Below are positions 41,601 to 50,175 of a stretch of 64,000 nucleotides of DNA, piece after piece. The stretch covers positions 1-64,000 of the forward strand of contig NZ_AFIJ01000008.1 in assembly GCF_000214495.1 (NCBI RefSeq), in the 5' to 3' direction. This stretch comes from Megasphaera lornae. GTDB taxonomy: Bacteria > Bacillota > Negativicutes > Veillonellales > Megasphaeraceae. The position numbers were made by a program, and so were the translations under genes. A model generated the notes under the pieces. The model had not been told where the DNA came from. It saw nothing but the letters and a program-made list of their open reading frames with translations, and did no database searches. Numbering within the stretch: position 1 is the stretch's first letter; each line of letters starts with the position of its first letter.

Positions 41601-42311
41601 ATGGATAACACACGTAAAAAACAGTTGGAAGAGTTCCTCCGAACGGTGGGCTTGCCGCCGTTTCAAAATCTGTTATTGTTGGATCAGGCGTTGACTCATT
41701 CGTCTTATGCGAATGAACATAAAATACGTCACGGGTATTTTAATGAACGGTTGGAATTTTTAGGGGATGCCATTTTGGATTTAGTAGTGGGCGAATATTT
41801 GTTTCTGCAATATCCGCAGATGCAGGAAGGCGAACTGTCCAAAGCGCGTGCCAGTATAGTCAGCGAAGCGCCATTGGCGGCGGTGTGCTCGGCGTTTCAT
41901 ATGGGAAAGTATTTACTTCTCGGGCATGGCGAAATTTCTTCCGGCGGACGAGAACGGCCCGGTATTTTGGCGGATGCTTTTGAAGCGGTGGTAGGGGCGG
42001 TCTATATGGATGCTTCTTATGAAGAAGCGCGTAAGTTTATTTTGCGACACCTTCGGGATTATTTGGCATTAGTAGAGAACGGCCACTATGATCAGGATTA
42101 TAAAACGTTATTTCAAGAATATATTCAACGAGACGGGGAACATCATATTACGTACAGCCTTTGTAAAGAAAGCGGTCCCGATCATGATAAAACCTTCACA
42201 ATGCAGGTTGCGGCAGACGGGAAAGTATTGGGAGAAGGCTGCGGTAAAAGTAAAAAAATGGCTGAGCAGCATGCCGCCCGGCAAGCGTTGTTGCGGTTAC
42301 ATGCAATTTAG
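41601..42311 (+). CDS. rnc: Ribonuclease III
   Basis: The 236-residue double-strand-specific RNase has the signature NERLEFLGDAILDLV (48-62) and a C-terminal dsRNA-binding domain (DYKTLFQEYIQ, GEGCGKSKKMAEQHAA). ATG 41601 is preferred by length; ATG 41586 is possible, and neither has a strong ribosome binding site. It is the last gene of the fab operon, as in many Firmicutes, and is followed by a terminator. Confidence 0.95.
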   Translation: MDNTRKKQLEEFLRTVGLPPFQNLLLLDQALTHSSYANEHKIRHGYFNERLEFLGDAILDLVVGEYLFLQYPQMQEGELSKARASIVSEAPLAAVCSAFHMGKYLLLGHGEISSGGRERPGILADAFEAVVGAVYMDASYEEARKFILRHLRDYLALVENGHYDQDYKTLFQEYIQRDGEHHITYSLCKESGPDHDKTFTMQVAADGKVLGEGCGKSKKMAEQHAARQALLRLHAI

Positions 42312-42343
42312 AGGTGTGGTATACTGCCACATCTCTTTTTTTT
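42310..42343 (+). terminator. Terminator of the fab-rnc operon
   Basis: 10-bp stem AGAGGTGTGG/CCACATCTCT with one G-U pair, 7-nt loop, T8 tail. Confidence 0.9.
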
Positions 42344-42353
42344 GGGAGTTTTT

Positions 42354-43430
42354 ATGAAAACATCGATTATTCCTATTTTTATTCCTCATATAGGGTGTCC
42401 GTATCGGTGCGTGTTTTGTAATCAATGGAAGATTACCGGTCAACATCGTGTGCCTACGGCAACCTTTGTGAAGGAAACTATACAACAATATATGCAAGCG
42501 GCAACCCTATCGCGGCATTGGGAAGTCGCCTTTTATGGCGGCAGTTTTACGGCCGTTCCGACCGCGCTGCAGGAAAGCTTGTTGGAACCGGCAACTCAAG
42601 CGTTGCGACAAGGCAAGATTCACGGCATTCGTTGCTCCACACGTCCCGATGCGGTGGGGAAAGAAGTAATAGAACGATTGCTTCGATTCGGCGTGAACAC
42701 GGTGGAATTGGGTGTACAGTCTATGGATGATACCGTATTGCAACGGGCTAAACGCGGGCATACGGCAACCGATGTGGTACAGGCCACGAGGCGGTTACAT
42801 AAATACGGCTTGCTGGTCGGGCACCAATTGATGCCGGGATTGCCGGGAGAAGACAAACGGAGTTTACAGCAAACGGCAGCGGCGGTTTGTGCGTTGCAAC
42901 CCGATGCGGCCCGGATTTATCCGGTGGCGGTGCTTGCCGAAACCGAGTTGGCGGCGCAGTACAGACAGGGACTTTATCGGCCGTTAACGACGGCGGAAGG
43001 GATTCGACGGGGCGCCTATCTGAAACAACGGTTGCTGGAACACGGCATTCCCGTCATACGTACGGGATTGCAGGCTACGAAAGTATTGGATGACGGGGAG
43101 CAAGTGTTGGCCGGGGCGTATACGCCGGCAATGGGAGAACTAATTGATACCTATCGATATAGAAGACAATTATTTTCGTTATTGGATCGGCTGAATCTAT
43201 GCACATCCGTTCATATATACTATGCACCTTCCGAGACTTCGCGTGTCCGGGGATATCGTAATATAACCTATAAGTATTGCTTATGGCGTTACCGGGTTCC
43301 TTTTATTTGGCAGGCAGGAAAAGACCTGCCGAATAAAAGAATTTTTGTTCATTACGGACAGATGGTGTATACTATAGATGTAGATACGGGGGGAGTTTTA
43401 ATCACGAAAAAGGAGGGGAGTTATGAATAG
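42354..43430 (+). CDS. Radical SAM protein, Elp3-like
   Basis: The 358-residue protein has the radical SAM cluster motif GCPYRCVFCNQ (C15, C19, C22) and an Elp3-type barrel (YGGSFTA, STRPDAVGKEVIERLLRFG, VELGVQSMDD, GHQLMPGLPGE). It lacks the acetyltransferase domain of archaeal or eukaryotic Elp3. A role in tRNA modification is plausible but not shown. ATG 42354 follows GGGAG. It overlaps the next gene by 8 bp. Confidence 0.85.
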   Translation: MKTSIIPIFIPHIGCPYRCVFCNQWKITGQHRVPTATFVKETIQQYMQAATLSRHWEVAFYGGSFTAVPTALQESLLEPATQALRQGKIHGIRCSTRPDAVGKEVIERLLRFGVNTVELGVQSMDDTVLQRAKRGHTATDVVQATRRLHKYGLLVGHQLMPGLPGEDKRSLQQTAAAVCALQPDAARIYPVAVLAETELAAQYRQGLYRPLTTAEGIRRGAYLKQRLLEHGIPVIRTGLQATKVLDDGEQVLAGAYTPAMGELIDTYRYRRQLFSLLDRLNLCTSVHIYYAPSETSRVRGYRNITYKYCLWRYRVPFIWQAGKDLPNKRIFVHYGQMVYTIDVDTGGVLITKKEGSYE

Positions 43431-44178
43431 GAAAGTTATTATTGCGGAAGCGGATTTAGCGATTGCCGAACAATTACAGGATTGGCTGGCGGAATTGGAT
43501 CCCAATTTTTGTATTCAGCCGGTCTGTTCAGATGGAGAGAACGCATTGGCGCAAATTATGACGCAAGCTCCGGGGATCGTATTTTTAGACGTGGAATTGC
43601 CGAGAATTAACGGTGTGGAAATAGCCAGAACATTAGTAAAGATGAAAGAACACCCGCTTATTGTTTTTTTGGCGTCTTCAGAAAAATTTGCCGCCGAAGC
43701 ATTTTTGGTGGATGCCTTGGATTACGTTTTAAAACCGTTGGATAAAAAGAAAATTCAACATGTATCCAAGCGCTGCCATTGGATTTTACGAGCGGAAGAA
43801 ATGATGGAAACAAAAGCGGTCGGTACGGATGAAACTTCCGAGTTACGTCATTTGGCAGTAGATAAAGGTGATACGATGGAAGTGATTGATTGTTTGAATA
43901 TCCGTTTTATTTTCAGCAAAAATCGTTATGCGTACATTTCCATGAAGAACGGCGATTGCCATGAAATGCGTATCAGTTTACGGGATATAGAAAAGCAATT
44001 GCCGCATAGTCTTTTTTTTCGCTGCCATCGTAATTATATCGTTAATGTAGAATATATTAAGCAAATCAAACTTTGGTTTAAACGCGGCTATTTATTGATT
44101 TTAAAAGGTGCCGAAGAGGTGGAAATACCGGTGGGACGGGCGTACATCGAGATTCTTAAAGAACATATTAAAATGTAA
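43423..44178 (+). CDS. LytTR-type response regulator
   Basis: The 251-residue regulator has an N-terminal receiver domain with phospho-acceptor D56 (IVFLDVELP), the switch serine in FLASSE and K104 in VLKPLD, and a C-terminal LytTR DNA-binding domain (about 150-251; FFRCHRNYIVNVEYI). No histidine kinase gene adjoins it. A response regulator coupled to a radical SAM gene is unusual. Target genes are unknown. Confidence 0.9.
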   Translation: MNRKVIIAEADLAIAEQLQDWLAELDPNFCIQPVCSDGENALAQIMTQAPGIVFLDVELPRINGVEIARTLVKMKEHPLIVFLASSEKFAAEAFLVDALDYVLKPLDKKKIQHVSKRCHWILRAEEMMETKAVGTDETSELRHLAVDKGDTMEVIDCLNIRFIFSKNRYAYISMKNGDCHEMRISLRDIEKQLPHSLFFRCHRNYIVNVEYIKQIKLWFKRGYLLILKGAEEVEIPVGRAYIEILKEHIKM

Positions 44179-44213
44179 ACAAAATGAGAGCCGAAAAGGC
44201 TCTCATTTTGTTT
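44177..44213. terminator. Terminator after the LytTR gene
   Basis: 16-bp perfect stem AAACAAAATGAGAGCC with its complement and a GAAAA loop; A/T-rich ends allow action in both directions. Confidence 0.9.
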
Positions 44214-44331
44214 ATCCATCAATATGGCGGTTTACGCGGAAATATGGACGGTTTAAGTCGCAAGTACTTTATTTGCAACGGTTAAAGGGGTATCATGTGT
44301 GTACTTGCTAATAAAGGAGTGTGGATTTATT

Positions 44332-45738
44332 ATGATTAATTTATTACATGAAACAGAAATGAAAGTCGTTGAAAAGATTGTTGATCATATTTTGGATGAA
44401 CGTGACCTTAAAGATCGTCAAAAGACGTTACTTCATTTGACGGATGTTATGCAAAAATATTTCGGTACGCTATTCCAAGAACAATCTTTTGATGACGCAC
44501 GGCGATTGATTCAGTCCGACGGCAAGTGGCTGCGCTTTTTAAACCGGGCCTTAAATGAATTGGATCGCAATGTTGTGAAGCATGCTGTCATGAATTTGGG
44601 GTTTGAAGCGGGGTTCTTCGGTTTGAAAACCAGGGATGCGGCTAAACAAAAGTACAAATGTAATATTCCCTGGGCCATCTTATTTGACCCGACCAGTGCC
44701 TGCAATTTGCGCTGCATCGGCTGCTGGGCGGCAGAATACGGCCACACGTTAAACTTGGATTATGAAGTGATGGACAAGATTGTCCGTGAAGGAAAAGCCT
44801 TGGGCATTCATTTCTACCTGTTTACCGGCGGTGAACCGTTAACCCGTAAAGCGGATTTAATTCGTCTTTGTGAAGAACACAATGATTGCGAATTTCATTC
44901 CTTTACTAACGGTACTCTGGTCGATGAAGCATTTTGTAAAGAAATGCAGCGGGTAGGAAATTTAAGCTTGTCCATCAGTTTGGAAGGTTTTGAAGAAGTT
45001 AACGACAGTCGTCGGGGCAAAGGTTGCTTCCAGCATGTTATGCATGCCATGGATTTATTGCGTGAACACGGGTTGATTTTCGGAACGTCTATTTGCTATA
45101 CCAGCAAGAATATTGATACCGTTACTTCGGATAAATTCCTTGATATGATTATCAGCAAGGGCGCCTGGTATACTTGGTACTTCCATTACATGCCCGTAGG
45201 CAATGACGCTTCGATTGATTTGTTGCCGACCAAAGAACAACGTGAATACATGATTCACCGTATTCGTGAAATTCGCAGTGTCGAAGGCGGCAAGCCTATT
45301 TTTGCCATGGACTTTCAGAACGACGGTCAATTCGTTGACGGTTGCGTAGCCGGCGGTCGGAATTACTGCCACATTAATCCGAACGGGGACGTGGAACCTT
45401 GCGTATTTATTCATTATTCCAGCGCCAATATTAAAAAACAAAGCTTGTTGGAATGTTTACAGCAACCGCTCTTTAAAGAATACGGTGCGCATCAACCGTT
45501 CAACAAAAACCATTTACAACCTTGCCCGATGTTGGAAAATCCGCAATTTTTGGTTAAAATGGTACGTCGCAGCGGGGCGCATTCGACGGATTTGCAATCG
45601 CCGGAACCGGTGGAACACTTATGCGGAAAGTGCGTAAGTTATGCCAAACATTGGGCGCCTGTAGCGAAAGACCAATGGGCACAAGTCGGTACGGAAGCAT
45701 TTACGGAAACGGATCATATGCAAAAGGAAGCAAAATAA
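44332..45738 (+). CDS. Radical SAM/SPASM-type protein
   Basis: The 468-residue protein has about 110 residues of helical N-terminus before the radical SAM motif TSACNLRCIGC (C124, C128, C131), then FTGGEPL and LSISLEG. The C-terminal part carries many Cys residues (GCVAGGRNYC, VEPCVF, LQPCPML, LCGKCVSYAKHW) that suit auxiliary iron-sulfur clusters of a SPASM-type domain. Such proteins often modify peptides or proteins, but no precursor peptide is visible nearby. ATG 44332 follows AAAGGAGTG. It stands alone between terminators. Confidence 0.85.
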   Translation: MINLLHETEMKVVEKIVDHILDERDLKDRQKTLLHLTDVMQKYFGTLFQEQSFDDARRLIQSDGKWLRFLNRALNELDRNVVKHAVMNLGFEAGFFGLKTRDAAKQKYKCNIPWAILFDPTSACNLRCIGCWAAEYGHTLNLDYEVMDKIVREGKALGIHFYLFTGGEPLTRKADLIRLCEEHNDCEFHSFTNGTLVDEAFCKEMQRVGNLSLSISLEGFEEVNDSRRGKGCFQHVMHAMDLLREHGLIFGTSICYTSKNIDTVTSDKFLDMIISKGAWYTWYFHYMPVGNDASIDLLPTKEQREYMIHRIREIRSVEGGKPIFAMDFQNDGQFVDGCVAGGRNYCHINPNGDVEPCVFIHYSSANIKKQSLLECLQQPLFKEYGAHQPFNKNHLQPCPMLENPQFLVKMVRRSGAHSTDLQSPEPVEHLCGKCVSYAKHWAPVAKDQWAQVGTEAFTETDHMQKEAK

Positions 45739-45848
45739 GTCCGGCATAGAACCGGTTCATAAGACACATCTTCATATAGAAAGAGTTGTCGACCGCATGG
45801 GACGGCGACAGCGGTACGCGCCGTTTTTACGAAGCGCGGAACCGTACG

Positions 45849-45896
45849 AAAAAAGACTCGCATACGTATCTTCAGGAGGCGTATGCGGGTCTTTTT
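45849..45896. terminator. Terminator after the radical SAM gene
   Basis: Stem AAAAAGACTCGCATACG pairs with CGTATGCGGGTCTTTTT (one G-U pair) around a 13-nt loop; A6 and T5 flanks. Confidence 0.9.
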
Positions 45897-45951
45897 CGGT
45901 TTCGTCTCTTCAAGCGGGCGCGGGACGGGAGGTGTTTTTTCTCTCTATTTG

Positions 45952-45960
45952 TGTTATAAT
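45952..45960 (+). promoter_or_regulatory. Extended -10 promoter of the carboxyltransferase gene
   Basis: TGTTATAAT, an extended -10 element with a perfect TATAAT; no clear -35 is seen. It lies about 80 bp before the start. Confidence 0.5.
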
Positions 45961-46041
45961 AATAAAAAATTATGACCATATATTAATAGTCGGTGCAAAT
46001 ATCATACAGTTATTGCAAAGTGGTGTGGAGGAATAAAAGGA

Positions 46042-47421
46042 ATGGCAAGAATCAAGATAACGGAAACCGTATTACGTGACGGACATCAATCGATTGCGGC
46101 TACGCGAATGCGCTTGCGACAAATGATTCCCGTATTGGAGGCAATGGATGAAGTCGGCTATAATGCTTTGGAATGTTGGGGAGGCGCTACGTTCGATACG
46201 TGTATGCGTTTTCTTGATGAAGATCCGTGGGAACGGTTGCGGACATTGAAGCGTTATGTCAAGAAAACGCCGCTGCAAATGTTGTTTCGCGGACAAAATA
46301 TTTTAGGGTATCGTAATTATGCCGATGATGTGGTGTATGAATTTGTCAATCGGGCTGTAGATAACGGCATTGACATTATTCGGGTCTTCGATGCGTTAAA
46401 TGATCCGCGAAATTTGGAAGCGGCCGTTAAAGCGGCAAAAGATACAAAAGCCGTGAAGATTCAGGGGGCGTTGGTCTATACGATCAGCCCGATTCATACG
46501 ATGGAATCTTTTACCGAAGTCGCTGTCGAATTGCAGGAAATGGGTGTGGATTCTATCTGTATTAAAGATATGTCGGGATTATTGACGCCGTATGATGCGT
46601 ATAATTTAGTGCGCATGTTGAAAAAACATATTTCCGTTCCCTTGGAGTTGCATACGCACTGTACATGCGGATTGGGGGAAATGACGTATTTAAAAGCCGT
46701 GGAAGCGGGCGTGGATATTATTGATACGGCCTTATCGCCGTTCGGGGAAGTTACCAGTCAGCCGCCTACCGAATCGGTGGTCATGGCATTGCAGGGAAGT
46801 ATTTATGATACCGATATTGATGTGGAACGGCTATGGCCGTTGACGGAGCATTTTAAAAAGGTTCGTAAAGAGTTGGCGGCGGAATTCAAGTTGACCATGC
46901 CCGATCAAATTAATCCGGCTGTGCGTAAATATCAAATCCCCGGCGGGATGTTGACGAATTTGTATAACCAGTTAAAAGGACAAGGTGCAGAAGAACGTTT
47001 TGATGAAGTGTTGGCGGAAATGCCGCAGGTGCGAAAAGATTTGGGGTATCCGCCCTTAGTTACGCCTACCAGCCAGATTACCGGTTCGGCGGCGGCCTTG
47101 AATGTGTTATACGGACGGTATAAAATTATTACCAATGAAGTGCGGGATATTGTGCGGGGGAAATACGGTCGCGTGCCGGGAAAACTCGACCCGGCATTTC
47201 GCAAAATGTGTATCGGTGACGAACCGGTTATCAATCATCGCCCGGCGGATGATATAGCGCCTGAATTAGGAAAGGCGAAAGAAGAATTGGCGGCACAGGG
47301 ATTTCCCGATGCCGCACCGGAAGATGTGCTAAGTTTTGCGTTGTTCCCGGAAGTTGCTTTACCGTTTTTTAAACAGCGTGCAGAAAGAAACGCGGGAACG
47401 GATATAGGGGAACAAAAATAA
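46042..47421 (+). CDS. Biotin-dependent carboxyltransferase subunit (OadA/PycB/transcarboxylase 5S type)
   Basis: The 459-residue TIM-barrel protein has ETVLRDGHQS (residues 8-17), IKDMSGLLTPYDA with the carboxylated-lysine region, LHTHCTCG (metal ligands) and IPGGMLTNL. It catalyses carboxyl transfer between carboxybiotin and pyruvate or oxaloacetate. It ends before the biotinyl domain found in full OadA, so the biotin carrier must be another protein. Context does not decide between oxaloacetate decarboxylase, pyruvate carboxylase and methylmalonyl-CoA:pyruvate transcarboxylase; no partner subunit is in the window. Confidence 0.9.
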   Translation: MARIKITETVLRDGHQSIAATRMRLRQMIPVLEAMDEVGYNALECWGGATFDTCMRFLDEDPWERLRTLKRYVKKTPLQMLFRGQNILGYRNYADDVVYEFVNRAVDNGIDIIRVFDALNDPRNLEAAVKAAKDTKAVKIQGALVYTISPIHTMESFTEVAVELQEMGVDSICIKDMSGLLTPYDAYNLVRMLKKHISVPLELHTHCTCGLGEMTYLKAVEAGVDIIDTALSPFGEVTSQPPTESVVMALQGSIYDTDIDVERLWPLTEHFKKVRKELAAEFKLTMPDQINPAVRKYQIPGGMLTNLYNQLKGQGAEERFDEVLAEMPQVRKDLGYPPLVTPTSQITGSAAALNVLYGRYKIITNEVRDIVRGKYGRVPGKLDPAFRKMCIGDEPVINHRPADDIAPELGKAKEELAAQGFPDAAPEDVLSFALFPEVALPFFKQRAERNAGTDIGEQK

Positions 47422-47449
47422 AAAATGGCCTTATGGGCCATTTTTATTT
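47421..47449. terminator. Terminator after the carboxyltransferase gene
   Basis: Stem AAAAATGGCC/GGCCATTTTT around a TTATG-like loop, with a T run after it. Confidence 0.85.
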
Positions 47450-47476
47450 TAGGGAATAAAATTATATCGGAAGCGG

Positions 47477-47506
47477 TTGATTTTTAGGGTAAAAAAAGCA
47501 TATTAT
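47477..47506 (+). promoter_or_regulatory. Promoter of the rlmB/spoU-rnhC operon
   Basis: TTGATT (47477-47482), 18-bp spacer, TATTAT (47501-47506). Confidence 0.5.
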
Positions 47507-47559
47507 AAAAGTGTACCGGTGTGATATGTATAAAATTTATTGATAGACGGAGTTATAGT

Positions 47560-48372
47560 ATGGATGAAATTACTTCTCGGGAAAATGAGAGGATTAAAAA
47601 AGCGTGTGCATTAAAGCAAAAAAAAGAACGGCAGAAACAACGAAAAGTATTAGTGGAAGGGTGGCGACTCATTGCCGATGCCGCCGCGCAGGGATTGTCG
47701 CCAGTACAATGCTTTATTACGCCGCAAGCTGCGACGCACGAACGGTTTCAAGGCTTATACGCGCTGGGTAAGAGGCTTTCGTGGCAGTTCTTTGTCGTCG
47801 CCCCGAAGGTATATGATAAACTGAAAGAAACGCAGCATCCTCAAGGGATTGCCGCAGTATTGCCGTATTTTACGACTGCCTTGGACCTGACGGAAAGGAT
47901 TGCTCCGCAACGACCGATTGTGTATTTGCAGTCCGTGCAGGATCCGGGGAATTTGGGAAGTATTATTCGTACGGCGGCCGCGGCCGATGCCGGCGCCGTA
48001 GTCCTGAGTCGGGACAGTGTCGACGTGTATAATGATAAAGTATTACGCAGTGCGATGGGGGCGGTTTTTAAAATTCCTCTGGTAACGGATGTCGATATGG
48101 AAACGCTGCAAGCATATTGTTTGCGGACCCATCGACGGTTAACGGGAGCCGCGGCAAGCGGTTCATCTTCTTATACGCAGTTGGATTATGCGCAGGCGCG
48201 AGTGTTGGCGTTCGGCAATGAAGGCAACGGCTTGACACTCCCGTTTTTACAGGCTTGTGCCGAAACGGTGACGATTCCTATGCGTCCGGAAACGGAATCG
48301 CTGAATTTGGCGGCGGCTGTGGGTATCGTATTGTATAAAGCATGGGAACGGCAAGGGTTTTTATATGAATAG
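47560..48372 (+). CDS. SpoU/TrmH-family RNA 2'-O-methyltransferase
   Basis: The 270-residue SPOUT enzyme has a substrate-binding N-terminal domain and the knot motifs DPGNLGSIIRTAAAAD, AFGNEGNGL and ESLNLAAAVGIVLY. It methylates a ribose in rRNA or tRNA; the target cannot be assigned. ATG 47560 follows CGGAG; the longer frame is not supported. Confidence 0.92.
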   Translation: MDEITSRENERIKKACALKQKKERQKQRKVLVEGWRLIADAAAQGLSPVQCFITPQAATHERFQGLYALGKRLSWQFFVVAPKVYDKLKETQHPQGIAAVLPYFTTALDLTERIAPQRPIVYLQSVQDPGNLGSIIRTAAAADAGAVVLSRDSVDVYNDKVLRSAMGAVFKIPLVTDVDMETLQAYCLRTHRRLTGAAASGSSSYTQLDYAQARVLAFGNEGNGLTLPFLQACAETVTIPMRPETESLNLAAAVGIVLYKAWERQGFLYE

Positions 48373-48380
48373 GAGCGGTA

Positions 48381-49307
48381 ATGGAAGGTGTGTTACAGGC
48401 GGCGGTGCAGGATTTAGTGCGACTGTTGCAGGAAAAGGGTTGGGAAATACTTAACCGGAAAGAAATTAATTATGGTTGCCAAGTGGTATGTCGGGATAAC
48501 GCCGGCGGGAAAACGCAAGCGAATATATATTATAGTAAGAAAAAAGGCCTATCTTTTGTGGCACAGGGGAAAGACGGAAATGCCGCCGCCGCTTTGCGCC
48601 GGTGTTGGGAAGAAAGTCGGCACGGGACGGGGGCGGCGGTACCGGCCTTACAAGGCATACGGCCCTCTTTGCGCATGGGCTGTGATGAGTCCGGCAAGGG
48701 GGACGTGTTCGGTCCGCTGGTAGTCGCGGCGTGTATTTTGACCGAAGAGGATGCGGCACAGTTGCGGGCCCTGGGGGTGCGGGACAGTAAAATGGTGCGA
48801 AGCACACAAATTAAACGGTTGGCGGAAACCATAAAAACACGTCTGCAAGACCGTTATTCCGTACAAGTGGTGATGCCGCAAGAGTATAACCGAAGGTATG
48901 TCTGCCTGGCAGAGAACGGTAAAAATTTAAATGATTTGTTGGGACAGCTTCACGCTCGGAATATTCGCCGCTTATTGTCAAAACACAAATGTCCTTGTAT
49001 AATAGTCGATAAGTTCGGCAGTGAACGATATGTGTTGCAGGAATTGGGAACTTTGGCAAAGACTCATACGGTGATCCAAATTCCGCATGGCGAGGCGGAT
49101 ACGGCGGTAGCGGCCGCCTCTATTTTAGCTCGCGAGGCCTTTGTCGCCGCCATGGAAGAGTTGCGGCGGCTTTACGGCATGTCGTTTCCTATGGGGGCCG
49201 CACAGGGAATTCAAATGGCGATAGATACGTTTTTATCCGGCCATACAGCCGCTGAATTGCAGCAGGTGGGCAAGTTGCATTTTAAGACTTTTAATGGCGT
49301 ACGTTGA
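48381..49307 (+). CDS. rnhC: Ribonuclease HIII
   Basis: The 308-residue type 2 RNase H removes RNA from RNA-DNA hybrids. The RNase HIII-specific TBP-like N-terminal domain (about 1-85) precedes GCDESGKGDVFGPLVVAAC, which has the characteristic D-E pair followed by GKGD. Further acidic residues lie in RDSKM and GEADTAVAAAS. It slightly overlaps the next open frame. Confidence 0.94.
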   Translation: MEGVLQAAVQDLVRLLQEKGWEILNRKEINYGCQVVCRDNAGGKTQANIYYSKKKGLSFVAQGKDGNAAAALRRCWEESRHGTGAAVPALQGIRPSLRMGCDESGKGDVFGPLVVAACILTEEDAAQLRALGVRDSKMVRSTQIKRLAETIKTRLQDRYSVQVVMPQEYNRRYVCLAENGKNLNDLLGQLHARNIRRLLSKHKCPCIIVDKFGSERYVLQELGTLAKTHTVIQIPHGEADTAVAAASILAREAFVAAMEELRRLYGMSFPMGAAQGIQMAIDTFLSGHTAAELQQVGKLHFKTFNGVR

Positions 49308-49314
49308 GGTGCAT

Positions 49315-50163
49315 ATGAATCGATTAATTATAAATGCGGATGATTTCGGGATTCATACCGCCGTTAACCGGGCGGTTGTACAAGCTTTTCAACAGGGCGT
49401 TTTGACCAGCACGTCGTTGTTGGCTGCCGGCGCGGCGTATGAAGAAGCGGTTACGGCGGCAAACGACAATCCCGGATTGGGCATAGGTATTCACTTATGT
49501 CTGGTCGGCTCGTTGTCGCCGGTTCTGGATCCGAAGGAAGTGCCTTCGCTGGTTACGGAAGAAGGGGTGTTTCCGGAATCTTACGGTACGGTTATGAAAA
49601 ATATATTGTTGGGCAAAGTGGATTACGGTGAAATATACAGGGAATTGGATGCGCAAATTGAAAAAATTATGCGCGCTCGGATTCGGGTGACCCATGTGGA
49701 CAGTCATCAACATCTGCATATGTTACCGCCGGTTTGGAAAATAGTACAGGCGCTGATGAAAAAATACGGGTTGCATCGGGTGCGTATTCCGCGGGAATCG
49801 TACTTATTTAAACCGTTTACCGGCAATCCGGTGCGGATTATGGGACGCAATGGCTTGACCTGGCTTTCTGAAAAAGCGATGCGGGGAGTACGACAATTCG
49901 GGTATACTACGAGTGATTATTTTTGGGGGATGTTGGACGGCGGTTCAATGGACGAAACGCATTTAGGGTATATTCTTAAAAATCTTCCGTTCGGAGTGCA
50001 TGAAATTATGATGCATCCGGCGATCAGTACGGCGACAATGGCGAAAACCTTTGCGTGGGGATACCGTTGGGAAGAAGAATATCGGGCGTTAGTATCGCCG
50101 TATATTCGACACGTATTATCGCAGAAAAAGATACAGCTTATTCATTATGGCGAACTACCTTGA
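49315..50163 (+). CDS. ChbG/HpnK-family carbohydrate deacetylase
   Basis: The 282-residue YdjC-fold protein has LIINADDFGIH (metal site), GIGIHLCL and HVDSHQHLHMLPP, the family motifs for removal of an acetyl group from amino-sugar substrates such as chitooligosaccharides or hopanoid sugars. The precise substrate is unknown. ATG 49315 follows GAGGTG; the frame from 49294 overlaps rnhC without a better signal. It precedes a sugar-nucleotide epimerase, so an envelope sugar pathway is possible. Confidence 0.85.
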   Translation: MNRLIINADDFGIHTAVNRAVVQAFQQGVLTSTSLLAAGAAYEEAVTAANDNPGLGIGIHLCLVGSLSPVLDPKEVPSLVTEEGVFPESYGTVMKNILLGKVDYGEIYRELDAQIEKIMRARIRVTHVDSHQHLHMLPPVWKIVQALMKKYGLHRVRIPRESYLFKPFTGNPVRIMGRNGLTWLSEKAMRGVRQFGYTTSDYFWGMLDGGSMDETHLGYILKNLPFGVHEIMMHPAISTATMAKTFAWGYRWEEEYRALVSPYIRHVLSQKKIQLIHYGELP

Positions 50164-50175
50164 GGAGGTGGGCAA

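Larger units (their letters stand above)
45739..46041. other. Intergenic stretch with terminator and promoter
   Basis: It holds the bidirectional terminator at 45849-45896 and the promoter of the carboxyltransferase gene at 45952-45960. A 79-codon frame at 45797 covers the terminator hairpin and is not a gene. Confidence 0.6.

Noticed and set aside
45797..46036. 79-codon frame before the carboxyltransferase gene
   Set aside because: It runs through a strong terminator hairpin and the promoter and has no family similarity that I can see.
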